Source: Rossellomorea sp. SC111 (lineage in GTDB: Bacteria > Bacillota > Bacilli > Bacillales > Bacillaceae_B). From it: a stretch of DNA of 64,000 nucleotides. The stretch is from positions 1 through 64,000 of the forward strand of contig NZ_JANIOC010000004.1 in NCBI RefSeq assembly GCF_024733565.1, written 5' to 3'. The stretch's first letter is position 1; every line of letters starts with the position of its first letter. A program made the position numbers and the translations under genes. The notes beneath the pieces are model-generated. The model made no database searches. It saw only the letters and a list, made by a program, of their open reading frames with translations, and was not told the DNA's origin. This document shows, in pieces, positions 8,660 to 18,388 of the stretch.

Positions 8660-9694
8660 TCATGGAAGTAGGACGATCTTTCCCAGTTTTCCTGAATGTT
8701 TAAAATAGGTTTGTGCTTCACCCGCTTGTTCCAGTGGGAACGTCCGGTCAATGACCGGCTTGATTTTCCCTTCGGAGATCGCATCAAGCATCCGTTTGAA
8801 CTCTTCTCTTGTTCCCAAGACCGAACCATAGAACGTGATATGCTTTAAATAAAGGGTTCTGAAGTCGAGTTGCGTTTTCTGACCACCGGCTGACCCTGAT
8901 ATACAGAATTTACCGCCTTTTTTCAAGACTTCAAGGGATGTTTCGAACAGTGCATCCCCTACTACATCCAACACGGAATCGACCGGACCTCCATTTACCT
9001 CAACGATTTCCTCGGCAAGGTTTGGTGACTTATAGGACAAGACGTGAGTGGCACCGAGCTCTTTCATCTTGTCTTCTAAAGCCAAGTCCCCCACTAGGGC
9101 AATGACCTTTGATCCGAAAACCTTGGATGCAATTTGAACATTCAATGATCCCACACCGCCATTGGCACCGGTGATGACGATCGTTTCCGAAGGCTGAGCC
9201 TGGATCTGTTCCACCATATGCCATGCCGTCAAACCGCTGACGGAAAACACGGCACTTTCTTCATACGCGGAGAGAGGCATGTCATAACAGAGTTCCGATG
9301 GCCAGGCGACGTATTCAGCATATCCCCCGTCATATTCGGAGCCGATGAATGACATATCATCTGATATATGTTCGCTTCCTTCCGCACCACTTGATGTGAA
9401 TGGGAAAAGGACAACAGATTTCCCCAACAAGGTTTCAGAAACATCGGCACCCACTTCTACTATTTCACCGGTGATATCCGAACCGGGAATCCGTGGGAAC
9501 TGCACACCTTCAGGACGCCAGCCAGACTTTTCTTCCGTTCCATAGGCGCCTTCTCTCATCCAGATTTCAGTATTGTTGATGGCACATGCTTTTACTTTGA
9601 CAAGGACCTCTCCCTTTTTTGGGGTCGGAATTCGAATATCCACTACTTCGAGCATGTCGACATCCCCATACCCCGTAACTTGAACAGCCTTCAT
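8660..9694 (-). CDS. NADPH-dependent MDR-type oxidoreductase (quinone reductase-like)
   Basis: A 344-residue medium-chain dehydrogenase/reductase. The N-terminal GroES-like domain (about 1-130) includes VKACAINNTEIWMREGAYG, and the Rossmann domain has TGANGGVGSLNVQIAS. The structural-zinc Cys cluster of classical alcohol dehydrogenases is absent, so a zinc-free quinone or enone reductase is more likely than an alcohol dehydrogenase. It lies downstream of selO on the same strand with a gap of about 50 bp and no terminator, so it may be read through from selO. The substrate is unknown. Confidence 0.85.
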   Translation of the reverse strand: MKAVQVTGYGDVDMLEVVDIRIPTPKKGEVLVKVKACAINNTEIWMREGAYGTEEKSGWRPEGVQFPRIPGSDITGEIVEVGADVSETLLGKSVVLFPFTSSGAEGSEHISDDMSFIGSEYDGGYAEYVAWPSELCYDMPLSAYEESAVFSVSGLTAWHMVEQIQAQPSETIVITGANGGVGSLNVQIASKVFGSKVIALVGDLALEDKMKELGATHVLSYKSPNLAEEIVEVNGGPVDSVLDVVGDALFETSLEVLKKGGKFCISGSAGGQKTQLDFRTLYLKHITFYGSVLGTREEFKRMLDAISEGKIKPVIDRTFPLEQAGEAQTYFKHSGKLGKIVLLP

Positions 9695-9745
9695 GTGTGT
9701 CCCGCCTTTCCGTTTTTTTTCCAGTGTTGCCGAAAACCCACTTCT

Positions 9746-11191
9746 TTACGTTCCACAATAGGTACGATACGGACGGTTAGACGGACTTGGAAGTGTGCAG
9801 TACTCTTCCTGTTTTGCAGAGTAAGCGTACGGATCTTTCAGAACCGCAAGCAAGTCGTTCATGACAGTGAGATCATCCTCTTCGACTGCTGCCTTGAGCG
9901 CTTCTTCGACCCTGTGGTTGCGCGGGATGACCGACGGATTGCTCGTGCGCATCCGCTGTTGGGAAGCTTCCATCGTCTCGTCCTGTCTCCCTAACCTTTC
10001 CTTCCATCGTTCTTTCCAAACCGCAAAATCAGGAGTCTTGAACAAGTCTGATTCTTCACGCCCCAGTGTCAGGCTCCGGAATGTATTCGTAAAGTCTGCC
10101 TGATGCCTATTCATGAGATCCAGCAGTTCTTCAGCAAGGGAACGATCTCCTTCTTCACTATTGAATAATCCCAGTTTCGCCCTCATGCCACTCAGCCAAT
10201 GACCCTCGTACAACTCAGGGAATTCAAGTACCGCATCCTGTGCAAGTTTCAAGGATTCTTCCTGTTCCTCATGGAGGATCGGAAGCAGGCTTTCGGCAAA
10301 GCGGGCGAGGTTCCATCCAGCAATCGGCGGCTGATTCCCATATGCATACCTTCCTTGTGCATCGATGGAACTGAAGACCGTTTTCGGGTCATACGTATCC
10401 ATGAAGGCACATGGCCCGTAATCAATCGTTTCCCCGCTGATCGTCATATTATCTGTGTTCATGACACCGTGGATGAAACCGACCATCTGCCACTTTGCGA
10501 TAAGGGCAGCCTGGCGTTTGATGACTTCCTTCAGAAGGAAAAGATAACGGTTCGGTGCATCAAGGCCATCTGGATAATGGCGCTCGAGGGCATAATCAGC
10601 AAGGGCACGCAGATCATCCACCCCACCGAATCTTGAAGCGAACTGGAACGTCCCGACACGGAGATGACTGGCAGCCACCCTGGTCAGGATCGCACCCTGC
10701 TGCTCCGTTTCCCGGTAGATGGGTTCTCCTGTAGTGACCACAGCAAGACTCCGGGTCGTTTGAATCCCGAGTCCGTGCATCGCTTCACTGATGATGTGCT
10801 CCCTGAGCATGGGACCGAGTCCAGCACGACCGTCCCCTCCACGGGAGTAAGGGGTTCTTCCTCCCCCTTTAAGCTGAATATCAAATCGTTCTCCCCCTGG
10901 CGTGATCTGCTCCCCAATCAGCACAGCGCGTCCGTCACCCAGCATATTGAAATGTCCGAACTGATGGCCGGCATAGGCTTGAGCAAGGGGATCGGCTCCT
11001 TCTGGGATTTCATTGCCCGATAGTACATCCGCTCCAAGTCTTTCGACATCGAGCCCCAGGGACTCAGCAACCTGCTCATTTAAAACAACCAGCTTAGGTG
11101 CACGCACCGGTTCCGGATCCTGACGAGTGAAAAATGTTCCGGGAAGATTTCTATAACTGGTTTCAAGTTTCCAGCCTGCTTGCTTTTCCAT
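9746..11191 (-). CDS. selO: Protein adenylyltransferase SelO (YdiU family)
   Basis: A 481-residue pseudokinase-fold enzyme that transfers AMP from ATP to protein hydroxyl groups. Family hallmarks are [11 protein letters not shown], the glycine-rich [27 protein letters not shown] and [22 protein letters not shown], which holds the metal-binding residues. The protein ends in Cys-Gly-Thr: this third-from-last Cys occupies the position of selenocysteine in eukaryotic SelO and is the proposed redox switch. The length is typical. The start is supported by an AGGAGAGG-type ribosome site. Confidence 0.94.
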   Translation of the reverse strand: MEKQAGWKLETSYRNLPGTFFTRQDPEPVRAPKLVVLNEQVAESLGLDVERLGADVLSGNEIPEGADPLAQAYAGHQFGHFNMLGDGRAVLIGEQITPGGERFDIQLKGGGRTPYSRGGDGRAGLGPMLREHIISEAMHGLGIQTTRSLAVVTTGEPIYRETEQQGAILTRVAASHLRVGTFQFASRFGGVDDLRALADYALERHYPDGLDAPNRYLFLLKEVIKRQAALIAKWQMVGFIHGVMNTDNMTISGETIDYGPCAFMDTYDPKTVFSSIDAQGRYAYGNQPPIAGWNLARFAESLLPILHEEQEESLKLAQDAVLEFPELYEGHWLSGMRAKLGLFNSEEGDRSLAEELLDLMNRHQADFTNTFRSLTLGREESDLFKTPDFAVWKERWKERLGRQDETMEASQQRMRTSNPSVIPRNHRVEEALKAAVEEDDLTVMNDLLAVLKDPYAYSAKQEEYCTLPSPSNRPYRTYCGT

Positions 11192-11224
11192 AGTCTTCCT
11201 CTCCTCCTTTTCATTAAGTAAAAC

Positions 11225-11256
11225 AAAAAACCATAGACTTTGTTCTATGATTTTTT
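11225..11256 (-). terminator. Probable terminator of the amino acid permease gene
   Basis: AAAAAACCATAG and CTATGATTTTTT form a hairpin with one mismatch, with A/T-runs on both sides, between the permease stop and the selO start. Confidence 0.55.
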
Positions 11257-11302
11257 GGTGAAGTTCCCTTTTATCTCCCCTTCATTATACCCTTCTTTTC
11301 CG

Positions 11303-12697
11303 CTAATGTCCTTTATGGCCCCTGCGGAAAACACCCCAATACGACAGATAAATCACAAGGATCAATCCCAGTGAGATGAACAACCCGATTCGTTGATTCA
11401 CGTGGACCATGGCACCTGAAATCGCAAGGAGTATCAGAGCGATCCCTGAATATGAAGTAAAGGGGTAACCAAACATCTTAAATTTCCCATTCGATGCGTC
11501 ATAGGAGGGATGGAGCTTAATGTGGGAGACAAGGATAATGCCCCAGTTCAGGATCAGCATGACTCCTGCTGCAGTGGTGATATATTCATACACTTCATTG
11601 GGCAAAAGGAAGGAAAACAGAATTGATATCCCTAGCCCGACCGCAGTGATCATCAAGGACTTCACAGCCACTCCCCGGTCATTTTTTTCAGCGAATCCCT
11701 TCGGTGCATCCCCATCAACAGCCAGGGATATCATCACGTTCGTGATAGAGAATAAGGCCCCTACCATCGTCGAAAAGGCCGCACTGATAATGATGATATT
11801 GAAAATCGAATCAAGGAACGGAATGTGGTAAGCCGAGAGCGCCGTAACAAACGGGCTTTCTGACTCATTGATCTTTCTCCAAGACACCATGCTCATGACA
11901 AAAAACAAGGAAAGAACATACACCGTCACCAATGAAAACAATGTCCCCTTCCCTGCCTTAGGGACATCTTTCTGGTCCCGCAATTCATGGGAAGCAATTC
12001 CAAGAACGGCAATTCCCCCGAATGAAAAAAACACAAAAATCAGTGCCGCCCAGGTTCCTTTTATTCCCTCAGGCATGAAAGGTGAGATGCCTGCATCCTT
12101 GGCCGACGCAAGCTCTGAAGGCGTGATAATGTGAAATAACAGGAGAGCACCGAACACAATAAAAATAAGCAAAGTGGATAATTTGATTACGGCAAAAACC
12201 GATTCAATTTTGCCGAAGTTGCTCGCCCCCAAAAGATTGATGCCAAACCCGAGGACGGCATAAAGAATGGAAAAGATCCATAAAGGGACTTCTGGAAACC
12301 AAAACTGAGTGAACGTCGATAACGCCACGATTTCACTGGACATGATCAGGATACCTGATAGCCAGTACATCCACCCTGAAACAAACCCGAAAGAATGTCC
12401 GAATGCTTTCTTCGCGTAAATTCGGAACGTCCCCTTTTGTGGATCGTTCGTGATCATTTCCGCCAGGGCACTAAACACGAAATACGCCGTCAATCCGGCG
12501 ATGATGTAATCGATGAGTATGGAAGGTCCGGCCGTCTTGATGGATAACCCTGTCCCCAGAAAGAACCCTGCCCCAATCACTGATCCGATCCCAATCAGGG
12601 AAAGCTGCCACCAGCTGAGCTTGATTCCTTCCCTTTTCTCCTGCTTTTTCTTTTGGTGATGAGCTACCGTCTGGGTCAATAAATGCTCGTCTTTCAT
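11303..12697 (-). CDS. Amino acid permease (APC family)
   Basis: A 464-residue membrane protein with about 12 hydrophobic segments. After a charged N-terminal tail (about 30 residues) comes LIGIGSVIGAGFFLGTGLSIKTAGP, the APC substrate-binding motif around its first helix (residues about 33-57). It resembles amino acid/polyamine permeases of Bacillus. The substrate cannot be read from sequence, and the neighbours do not hint at one. It has its own upstream region, which lacks a recognisable riboswitch or T-box. Confidence 0.85.
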   Translation of the reverse strand: MKDEHLLTQTVAHHQKKKQEKREGIKLSWWQLSLIGIGSVIGAGFFLGTGLSIKTAGPSILIDYIIAGLTAYFVFSALAEMITNDPQKGTFRIYAKKAFGHSFGFVSGWMYWLSGILIMSSEIVALSTFTQFWFPEVPLWIFSILYAVLGFGINLLGASNFGKIESVFAVIKLSTLLIFIVFGALLLFHIITPSELASAKDAGISPFMPEGIKGTWAALIFVFFSFGGIAVLGIASHELRDQKDVPKAGKGTLFSLVTVYVLSLFFVMSMVSWRKINESESPFVTALSAYHIPFLDSIFNIIIISAAFSTMVGALFSITNVMISLAVDGDAPKGFAEKNDRGVAVKSLMITAVGLGISILFSFLLPNEVYEYITTAAGVMLILNWGIILVSHIKLHPSYDASNGKFKMFGYPFTSYSGIALILLAISGAMVHVNQRIGLFISLGLILVIYLSYWGVFRRGHKGH

Positions 12698-12866
12698 CCA
12701 ACCATCCTTTCCTATGTATACATACCCATAGGTTTTTCATGAGATGGGATTACTATACAAATAGCTAATACCCGATAGAATAACACAATTGTAAAAATTT
12801 AAATTATTTTGAAATTATTGTAACAAATCGTTATAATTGACCTAAAAGATAATGGGGGTGTTTCCA

Positions 12867-13763
12867 CTGAAAAGATTCAATGTTGTCGGTCTACCCATTC
12901 AGTTCTTGCTTACATGTATCGGTCTATTCCTTTTCAGCGGCGCAGGTTCTCTGCTTGCATACGATACTGAATTAGTCATCATGCTGGGGAAATATCTTCA
13001 AACCCTTCAGGAAATCGGACGTGAAATGCTCCATCCCACTTCTCTCATTTTCAAAGTAGGGGATACCATGGACTACAAAAGCTATCCGCTTTACCCGCTA
13101 TTTTTTCAATTGTTCGGTTACTCATTCTCACTTTTAGTTCTGGCTTTTTTCCTGGCTGCCTTCACGTCTTCCCTTTTGAGCTATTTATTTATGTTTCTGC
13201 CAAAGAGGGTATATCGCTTCTGCTTCCGTTTACTCGACTCACTGGATTCCCTTCCCGACGTCATGATCATCGTGATTATCCAGCTGTTTATCGTCTGGTT
13301 TTTCAAGAAAACGGATATTTTGCTTTTTGATATTTATACTTTAGGCGATGAAAAGATCTATCTGCTTCCGATTATTTGTCTTGCCATCATGCCGATTGCT
13401 TTTTTAACAAAGCATTTCTTATTCCAGCTTCGAGAAGAAGAAGAAAAGCCTTATGTGGAGTACTCTTATTCTAAGGGGTTTTCAAAAGCCTATACGATAT
13501 GGGTTCATTTATTTCGAAATGTGTGGCTACACTTTTATTTCCATATTAAACCGATCTTTCTTTTGATGCTTTCAAATCTGTTGATCATCGAAATCCTTTT
13601 TAATATCAACGGATTTATGAATGTACTTCTCGATGTTTCAAGGAATACGCCAAGTGCGTTTTTCGTCGGGATGCTGATGATTTACATACCGTTTTTTCTT
13701 ATTTTTACTTTGGGAGCCGTTTTTCTAAAGAAATGGTTATCGGGAGAGGAGATCAGTACATGA
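12867..13763 (+). CDS. OppB-like ABC transporter permease
   Basis: A 298-residue membrane protein with about six helices. The cytoplasmic EAA-type loop is recognisable at YSKGFSKAYTIWVHLFRN, followed by IEILFNINGF, as in OppB/DppB permeases. The start is uncertain: an ATG at 12852 has no ribosome site, whereas GGGGGTG (12854-12860) lies 8 nt before an in-frame CTG at 12867, which is adopted here. The next gene overlaps its stop by 4 nt. No ATPase or peptide-binding protein gene is adjacent; a lipoprotein follows the second permease. A related permease pair lies at 30.2-32.1 kb. Confidence 0.8.
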   Translation: MKRFNVVGLPIQFLLTCIGLFLFSGAGSLLAYDTELVIMLGKYLQTLQEIGREMLHPTSLIFKVGDTMDYKSYPLYPLFFQLFGYSFSLLVLAFFLAAFTSSLLSYLFMFLPKRVYRFCFRLLDSLDSLPDVMIIVIIQLFIVWFFKKTDILLFDIYTLGDEKIYLLPIICLAIMPIAFLTKHFLFQLREEEEKPYVEYSYSKGFSKAYTIWVHLFRNVWLHFYFHIKPIFLLMLSNLLIIEILFNINGFMNVLLDVSRNTPSAFFVGMLMIYIPFFLIFTLGAVFLKKWLSGEEIST

Positions 13764-14785
13764 GAGTGTTTAAATCACCACGCTTCTGGCTGCCTTTAGG
13801 TTTTCTTCTGATTCTGATCTCAGCAAGCTTCATCGTGCCCACCGTCTATCCGGAGCTACTGGAACCGGGCCCCCCTTATTTGAAGGATGATGCAGGGAAG
13901 ATCATCGCGGATCCCCCTTATACGATGGAGGAAATGAAGCCGCTGGGGAGTGACAAACTCGGGCGGAATTTATTTTATTTACTATTGTCCGGTGCGAAGT
14001 ATACCCTGCTGTCGGCTATGATCATCGCCCTCCTCCGCATGGCCGGTGGGTTCGCGTTCGGTATGATATATGCTTTTCTCCCTGATTGGGCCAGGCAGAT
14101 GATTAAGGGAATCGGCGATACATTCAACTTCATCCCCCTTGCAATCATTGCTTTCGTTCTCCTCACTCCCCTGCAACTTGCCTTTGAAGCAGAGGCAATG
14201 TTTTCGTTCAGGTTTCTGGTCATTGAAGTATTCGTGATCGCCATCATCGTGATCCCTTCTCTCGGCTTGTATATTGGGGAAGAAATGAAGGAGTATTTAA
14301 AGAATGATTTCGTTAGTGTATCGAGACAAATCGGGGCATCGAAATACTATATAATCAAGCGGCACCTGCGTCCACAGTTCAGCCGTCATGCCCTTGTCAT
14401 GTTTTCAGAGCAAATATCACAGACCTTATACCTTCTCATTCAACTCGGGGTTCTGCATATCTGTTTGGGAGGGTTGAAGATAGCGGAGTTCGGGATCTTG
14501 GAGCACATACCTGAATACTTCTCTTATACAAATGAATGGGCAGCGACGATGAGCATCAATATTCAAATGGTCTTTCTTCATACGTGGTTGGTGCTGACAC
14601 CACTACTATTTTTTGCGATATCCATCTTTTGCATCAATGAAGTGACCAGATTCTTAAAAGAGGTTCTGCTTGAAGATAACCACCCTGTCGGAGAAGCAAA
14701 GCCCCTTTCCAAACAGACGCCACCTTCGTCCATGTTTGATGACCCATTCACGTTTACAAACCGCTCAAGGGAGGAATTCCATTGA
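13760..14785 (+). CDS. OppC-like ABC transporter permease
   Basis: A 341-residue partner of the OppB-like permease. It has an N-terminal helix, then an extracytoplasmic stretch with PPYLKDDAGKIIADPPY and PLGSDKLGRN, a typical OppC feature before the core, and a GASKYYIIKRHLRPQ loop as the EAA motif. The ATG at 13760 overlaps the previous stop (ATGA) and has GGAGAGGAG 8 nt upstream; a start further upstream has no ribosome site. The gene is coupled to the lipoprotein gene that follows by a TTGA overlap. Confidence 0.82.
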   Translation: MRVFKSPRFWLPLGFLLILISASFIVPTVYPELLEPGPPYLKDDAGKIIADPPYTMEEMKPLGSDKLGRNLFYLLLSGAKYTLLSAMIIALLRMAGGFAFGMIYAFLPDWARQMIKGIGDTFNFIPLAIIAFVLLTPLQLAFEAEAMFSFRFLVIEVFVIAIIVIPSLGLYIGEEMKEYLKNDFVSVSRQIGASKYYIIKRHLRPQFSRHALVMFSEQISQTLYLLIQLGVLHICLGGLKIAEFGILEHIPEYFSYTNEWAATMSINIQMVFLHTWLVLTPLLFFAISIFCINEVTRFLKEVLLEDNHPVGEAKPLSKQTPPSSMFDDPFTFTNRSREEFH

Positions 14786-15375
14786 GAAATCGACTTCTAT
14801 TTATTCTCTTTGCCATTCTCACCGTACTGACCGGATGCAGGGTTGAAATGGCAACGGAACTTCCTCAAAAACCAGAAGCTCCGTCCGGGGTCAGGATTGA
14901 AATGAGCGGTACCGTCTCCCTTCAAGGAAAAGAACTTATCGTTGAAGGGAAATCCAATCTTCCAGAGGACAGCATCATATTTGCTGGCCTCAAAGATTAT
15001 GGTGAAATGGAATCTTACGCCAGGGTCATCAACTGGCAGGGAGAAGAAACGGATGAATATGTCACGGAAAGCACCGGGGTAGTGGACGATAAAGGAAACT
15101 TCCAAATCAAAGTGGACCGGGTCAATCCGGAATCCCGCTACAAGCTGGAGGTCCTTTTTAACCCCGCCATCCAAAAATCCAAGATCCAGGAAATCTACGG
15201 CTTCTGGGGAGAGGACATCGCCCGGAACATCGGCTACCTCGATTTCGAGTATAATGGCAACACGCTATCCGGGATGATCAAAGTCGCCCCAATCGTCAGT
15301 ATCACAGACCCAAAAGGGGACGGTGCCAAATGGAATCTCACCAACATCCCGAACAAATCCAGGGCACTGAAGTGA
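14782..15375 (+). CDS. Lipoprotein of an OppBC-like operon
   Basis: A 197-residue protein with a short lipoprotein signal (MRNRLLFILFAILTVLTGC; lipobox LTGC, Cys19) and a beta-rich body of unknown family. It starts with TTG, overlapping the stop of the permease gene; GGAGG lies 6-10 nt upstream. Its length is far below that of oligopeptide-binding proteins (over 500 residues), so it is unlikely to be the classical substrate-binding subunit. Translational coupling nevertheless suggests it works with the two permeases. Confidence 0.7.
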   Translation: MRNRLLFILFAILTVLTGCRVEMATELPQKPEAPSGVRIEMSGTVSLQGKELIVEGKSNLPEDSIIFAGLKDYGEMESYARVINWQGEETDEYVTESTGVVDDKGNFQIKVDRVNPESRYKLEVLFNPAIQKSKIQEIYGFWGEDIARNIGYLDFEYNGNTLSGMIKVAPIVSITDPKGDGAKWNLTNIPNKSRALK

Positions 15376-15380
15376 GAAAT

Positions 15381-15445
15381 GAGGGACGGACCTCTATACA
15401 TGACTAAAATTCATGGTTGAAGCATTAATGGGAGGTCCGTCCCTC
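15381..15445. repeat. Dispersed GGGACGGACC-type hairpin repeat
   Basis: GAGGGACGGACCTC and GAGGTCCGTCCCTC are perfect 14-bp inverted arms around a 37-nt loop, lying between convergent genes. The same core occurs at 24526-24565 and related cores at 48005 and 62803. Confidence 0.7.
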
Positions 15446-15455
15446 TCAGCATTGA

Positions 15456-15490
15456 AAAATCCCTGACGCTGAGTTTGGCGTCAGGGATTT
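15456..15490. terminator. Terminator after rlmCD
   Basis: AATCCCTGACGC and GCGTCAGGGATT form a 12-bp stem with A/T-runs on either side. It serves the minus-strand methyltransferase gene and perhaps the lipoprotein gene. Confidence 0.85.
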
Positions 15491-15517
15491 CTTCGAAGGG
15501 AACATGAGTAGTTCCTA

Positions 15518-16906
15518 TTATGAGTTCAATGTCAGTGTCGCGACACATTCCACGTGCACTGTATGAGGGAACAGGTCAACAGGTTGAACTGCATCAAGGG
15601 TGTAGCCGAATGGCTCAAGCTCCTTAATATCCGTCGCGAATGTATCCGGGTTGCATGAAACGTACACGATCCGCTCTGGTTTCGCACGTCCGATCCTTCT
15701 CATCACCTTCCCTCCTGCACCGGAACGCGGAGGATCCAGCATCAACAGCTGCGGGTGGCCAAAAGTTTCGAGCATTTGGTCGATTCCTTTCCGTGCATCC
15801 TTCGCAAGGAATGTAGTATTTGAGATCCCATTATCATCAGCATTCCGTTTCGCCGATTCGATGGAGCTTTCCACGATTTCAATACCTGCAAGCTCACCTA
15901 CTCTGCTTGCGAATGGAAGGGAGAATGTCCCTACCCCACAGAAAAGGTCGATCATCTTTTCCGTTTCTTTCGGCTGGCTCATTTCGATCGCCAGGTCCAC
16001 GAGCTTCTGTGCCTGGGTCGGATTCGTCTGGAAGAACGTATCAAACCAAAGACGGAAACGGTAGCCGTCCATTTCGTCATAGATGAAATCACGTCCGTCC
16101 AACAGATGGATCTCCTCCGCCTGAGTACGGTCTGCCCATGCCGTGTTTTCCAGCCATAATAAGCTTTTTACATGAGGGAATTTCTCGCCGACACGCTTGA
16201 CCAAGTCCCGAACGGCTTGCGGATGAGAGTCCGGCGCTTCCGTTGCGAATAAGGCAAGCATCAATTCGCCTGTCGCAAATGATTGGCGGACCATTAAGTG
16301 GCGCAGTAATCCTTCATGCTTGTCTTTGTCATACCCTTGTAAATGATGATCCTTCACCCAATCAGCGACTTCCATCGTCGCTTCCACCATCTCCTCACTT
16401 GCGATCAGGCACGTTTCAAGAGAAATGATCTTTCGGAAATTCCCTTGTTCATGCAAGCCGAGGGCTCCCTCCGGTGAGAAGGTAAACTCCATTTTATTGC
16501 GGTAACGCCAAGGATTGTCCATCCCCATCGTGGCACGGACAAGTTCGGGATCAAAGCCCTGTTCCTTCAGAGCTTCTTTCACGTGATCCGTCTTGTGCTT
16601 CAGCTGACCTTCATAGTCCCAATGCTGCCACACACAACCGCCGCATCGTTCAAAATGCGGGCAAGGTGGAGCTATGCGTTCTCGGTTCGGCTCAAGTATT
16701 TCATCCGCCATCGCTTTCCGTTTTCTTCTGTCCGGCTGGTCGACTGTCACTTTCACCTTTTCCCCAAGCAGGGTCTGGGGGATCGTCAGCCTCAGCTTCT
16801 TCGGATTCCCCAGTTCATTCTCACGCCAAATTACAGCCTGTCCGGAACCCTTTTGATCTAACTCTTCTATAGTGGCAACCATCGTTTCTGGTTTGATATT
16901 CGACAA
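15518..16906 (-). CDS. rlmCD: 23S rRNA (uracil-C5)-methyltransferase RlmCD/RumA type
   Basis: A 462-residue SAM-dependent enzyme that makes 5-methyluridine in 23S rRNA. It has an N-terminal TRAM domain (about 1-65), an iron-sulfur Cys cluster (CPHFERCGGCVWQH, plus an upstream Cys), and a C-terminal methyltransferase domain with DLFCGVGTFSLP and the catalytic-loop DPPRSGAG ... VYVSCNP. In Bacillus one enzyme of this type (YefA) modifies both U747 and U1939. The start is TTG at 16906, because AAGGAGG lies exactly 8 nt before it; the upstream in-frame TTG contains that ribosome site. Confidence 0.92.
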   Translation of the reverse strand: MSNIKPETMVATIEELDQKGSGQAVIWRENELGNPKKLRLTIPQTLLGEKVKVTVDQPDRRKRKAMADEILEPNRERIAPPCPHFERCGGCVWQHWDYEGQLKHKTDHVKEALKEQGFDPELVRATMGMDNPWRYRNKMEFTFSPEGALGLHEQGNFRKIISLETCLIASEEMVEATMEVADWVKDHHLQGYDKDKHEGLLRHLMVRQSFATGELMLALFATEAPDSHPQAVRDLVKRVGEKFPHVKSLLWLENTAWADRTQAEEIHLLDGRDFIYDEMDGYRFRLWFDTFFQTNPTQAQKLVDLAIEMSQPKETEKMIDLFCGVGTFSLPFASRVGELAGIEIVESSIESAKRNADDNGISNTTFLAKDARKGIDQMLETFGHPQLLMLDPPRSGAGGKVMRRIGRAKPERIVYVSCNPDTFATDIKELEPFGYTLDAVQPVDLFPHTVHVECVATLTLNS

Positions 16907-16999
16907 TGTTACGTCCTCCTTCAAATTGCTCTCTAACTCTATACTTTATTAAAAATAGAGGCGGAATGCAACAGGGACATGGGGCCAGGGTGCACAAAG

Positions 17000-17025
17000 A
17001 AGGAGCCTTGATTGCAAGGCTCCTT
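17000..17025 (-). terminator. Terminator of the amidase gene
   Basis: AAGGAGCCTTG and CAAGGCTCCTT form an 11-bp stem with a 4-nt loop just beyond the amidase stop. Confidence 0.8.
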
Positions 17026-17040
17026 CACTGTGTAAATAGA

Positions 17041-18207
17041 TTAATAGGCTTTGTAACGTCCGAATTCCCCGGTGATATAAGCTCTTCTTCCGTTGTAGAC
17101 GACTTCCCAATAGCCTGAGCTGCTGTTTTTCCCTCTGACGGATCCCGTGACGGGGATGGTCCGTCCTTTTCTGATGGTACTCAGATCTTTTGATGCGAGG
17201 CGATCCGGACGATCTTGTATGATGGCGGCATTCGCGACGCCAATGATGGTGATTTCCCCAATGGCAATCGGTCCTCCTGTTGCAGGTGGCGGTGAGACTG
17301 GTCCCCCCTGCTGTCCACTTCCTTCCACCTTCACATATTTCGGTGATGCCGTCACATAAAACACATAGCCCCTGGAGTTTATGACTTCATACATATCGGC
17401 ACCTTCCACCTTCAGCTTCCGTACAATCGTTGGAAATCCATACCCGTACTTCAATATTCCGGCACGGTAGGTATCATCGAAGGTCGGCCGGCTGTAGAAG
17501 TCAAGACCTTCTGCTCCTTTATAAATACTCTCAACGCGCTTGCCGACAACATCCCCGCTGCTTGTCCCACCGGAAACGGGAGGTGATCCGACGTTTCCGC
17601 CGTTACCTGCAGCCACATAGGACACCCCGAAGAAATCACACACTCCCAGTGCCTGCTCCCTTGCCGTTTCACGCTGAAAATCTTCATTGATCATGAGCAG
17701 CCCTTCCCTCTCATTATCCATGAAGCCGTTCTCTACAAGAACCGCAGGCCCATTGAACTCCCTCGTCATATGAAGATTCTGCTCAATGATTCCCCGGTAC
17801 ACCTGCTTCGTGCCCTGCTTCAAGTACTTTGCGATATTCTCAGCAAGTTTTCGATCCTTTGCATCATTGAAATATATATGGAGCGAATGGCCTTCTGCAT
17901 CCTTCCCCGGGCCGTCAAACTTCCCATCGAAGGCATTATAATGGTTGGAAACCAATGCATCCGCCCCCATGGAATTCGCGATATCCGTTCTCACCTGAAG
18001 CGGAGTATCTGCATCTGTCGGAGCCGTTAACAGCGTCCGGAATCCACATCTCTCCAATTCCAATTTTAAATATAAGGTAACTTTCTCATTGAACTCATTT
18101 TCCCGGATCTGCCTTCCAATCGACGGAATATAAGGCGTCCGTTTACCTGCTGTCCCAAGACCGTGACCATCATCCAATGCTATTAAATAATCACTAGCTT
18201 TTGCCAT
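17041..18207 (-). CDS. N-acetylmuramoyl-L-alanine amidase without signal peptide
   Basis: A 388-residue cell-wall hydrolase. The Amidase_3 domain (about 5-195) shows the zinc ligands His15 (DDGHG), Glu38 (ENEFNE) and His89 (SNHYNA), and the catalytic Glu in VENGFMDN. A Gly/Ser/Pro linker is followed by two SH3-like modules (about 222-300 and 325-388). There is no signal peptide, as in phage endolysins and in CwlC-type amidases that act when the mother cell lyses. No phage genes are nearby, so a sporulation role or a domesticated lysin are both open. GGAGG lies 9 nt before the ATG. Confidence 0.85.
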   Translation of the reverse strand: MAKASDYLIALDDGHGLGTAGKRTPYIPSIGRQIRENEFNEKVTLYLKLELERCGFRTLLTAPTDADTPLQVRTDIANSMGADALVSNHYNAFDGKFDGPGKDAEGHSLHIYFNDAKDRKLAENIAKYLKQGTKQVYRGIIEQNLHMTREFNGPAVLVENGFMDNEREGLLMINEDFQRETAREQALGVCDFFGVSYVAAGNGGNVGSPPVSGGTSSGDVVGKRVESIYKGAEGLDFYSRPTFDDTYRAGILKYGYGFPTIVRKLKVEGADMYEVINSRGYVFYVTASPKYVKVEGSGQQGGPVSPPPATGGPIAIGEITIIGVANAAIIQDRPDRLASKDLSTIRKGRTIPVTGSVRGKNSSSGYWEVVYNGRRAYITGEFGRYKAY

Positions 18208-18388
18208 ATTTTGTATCCTCCTTTACTAGTAAAATATTCATAGCTTGTACAAATGGTCACGGCGAGGGGGGATAAAACAGGCTATATTAGAAACATTCCA
18301 CATTTTACTACTAAAAAGGTTTATAGATTACCAAAATTGGATAATTATTGAAGGTATGTAGTTATAACAAAAAAAGGATGTGGTTTAG

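Noticed and set aside
17041..18207. Prophage remnant
   Set aside because: The amidase is the only phage-like gene; flanking genes are housekeeping and no integrase or attachment site is seen.
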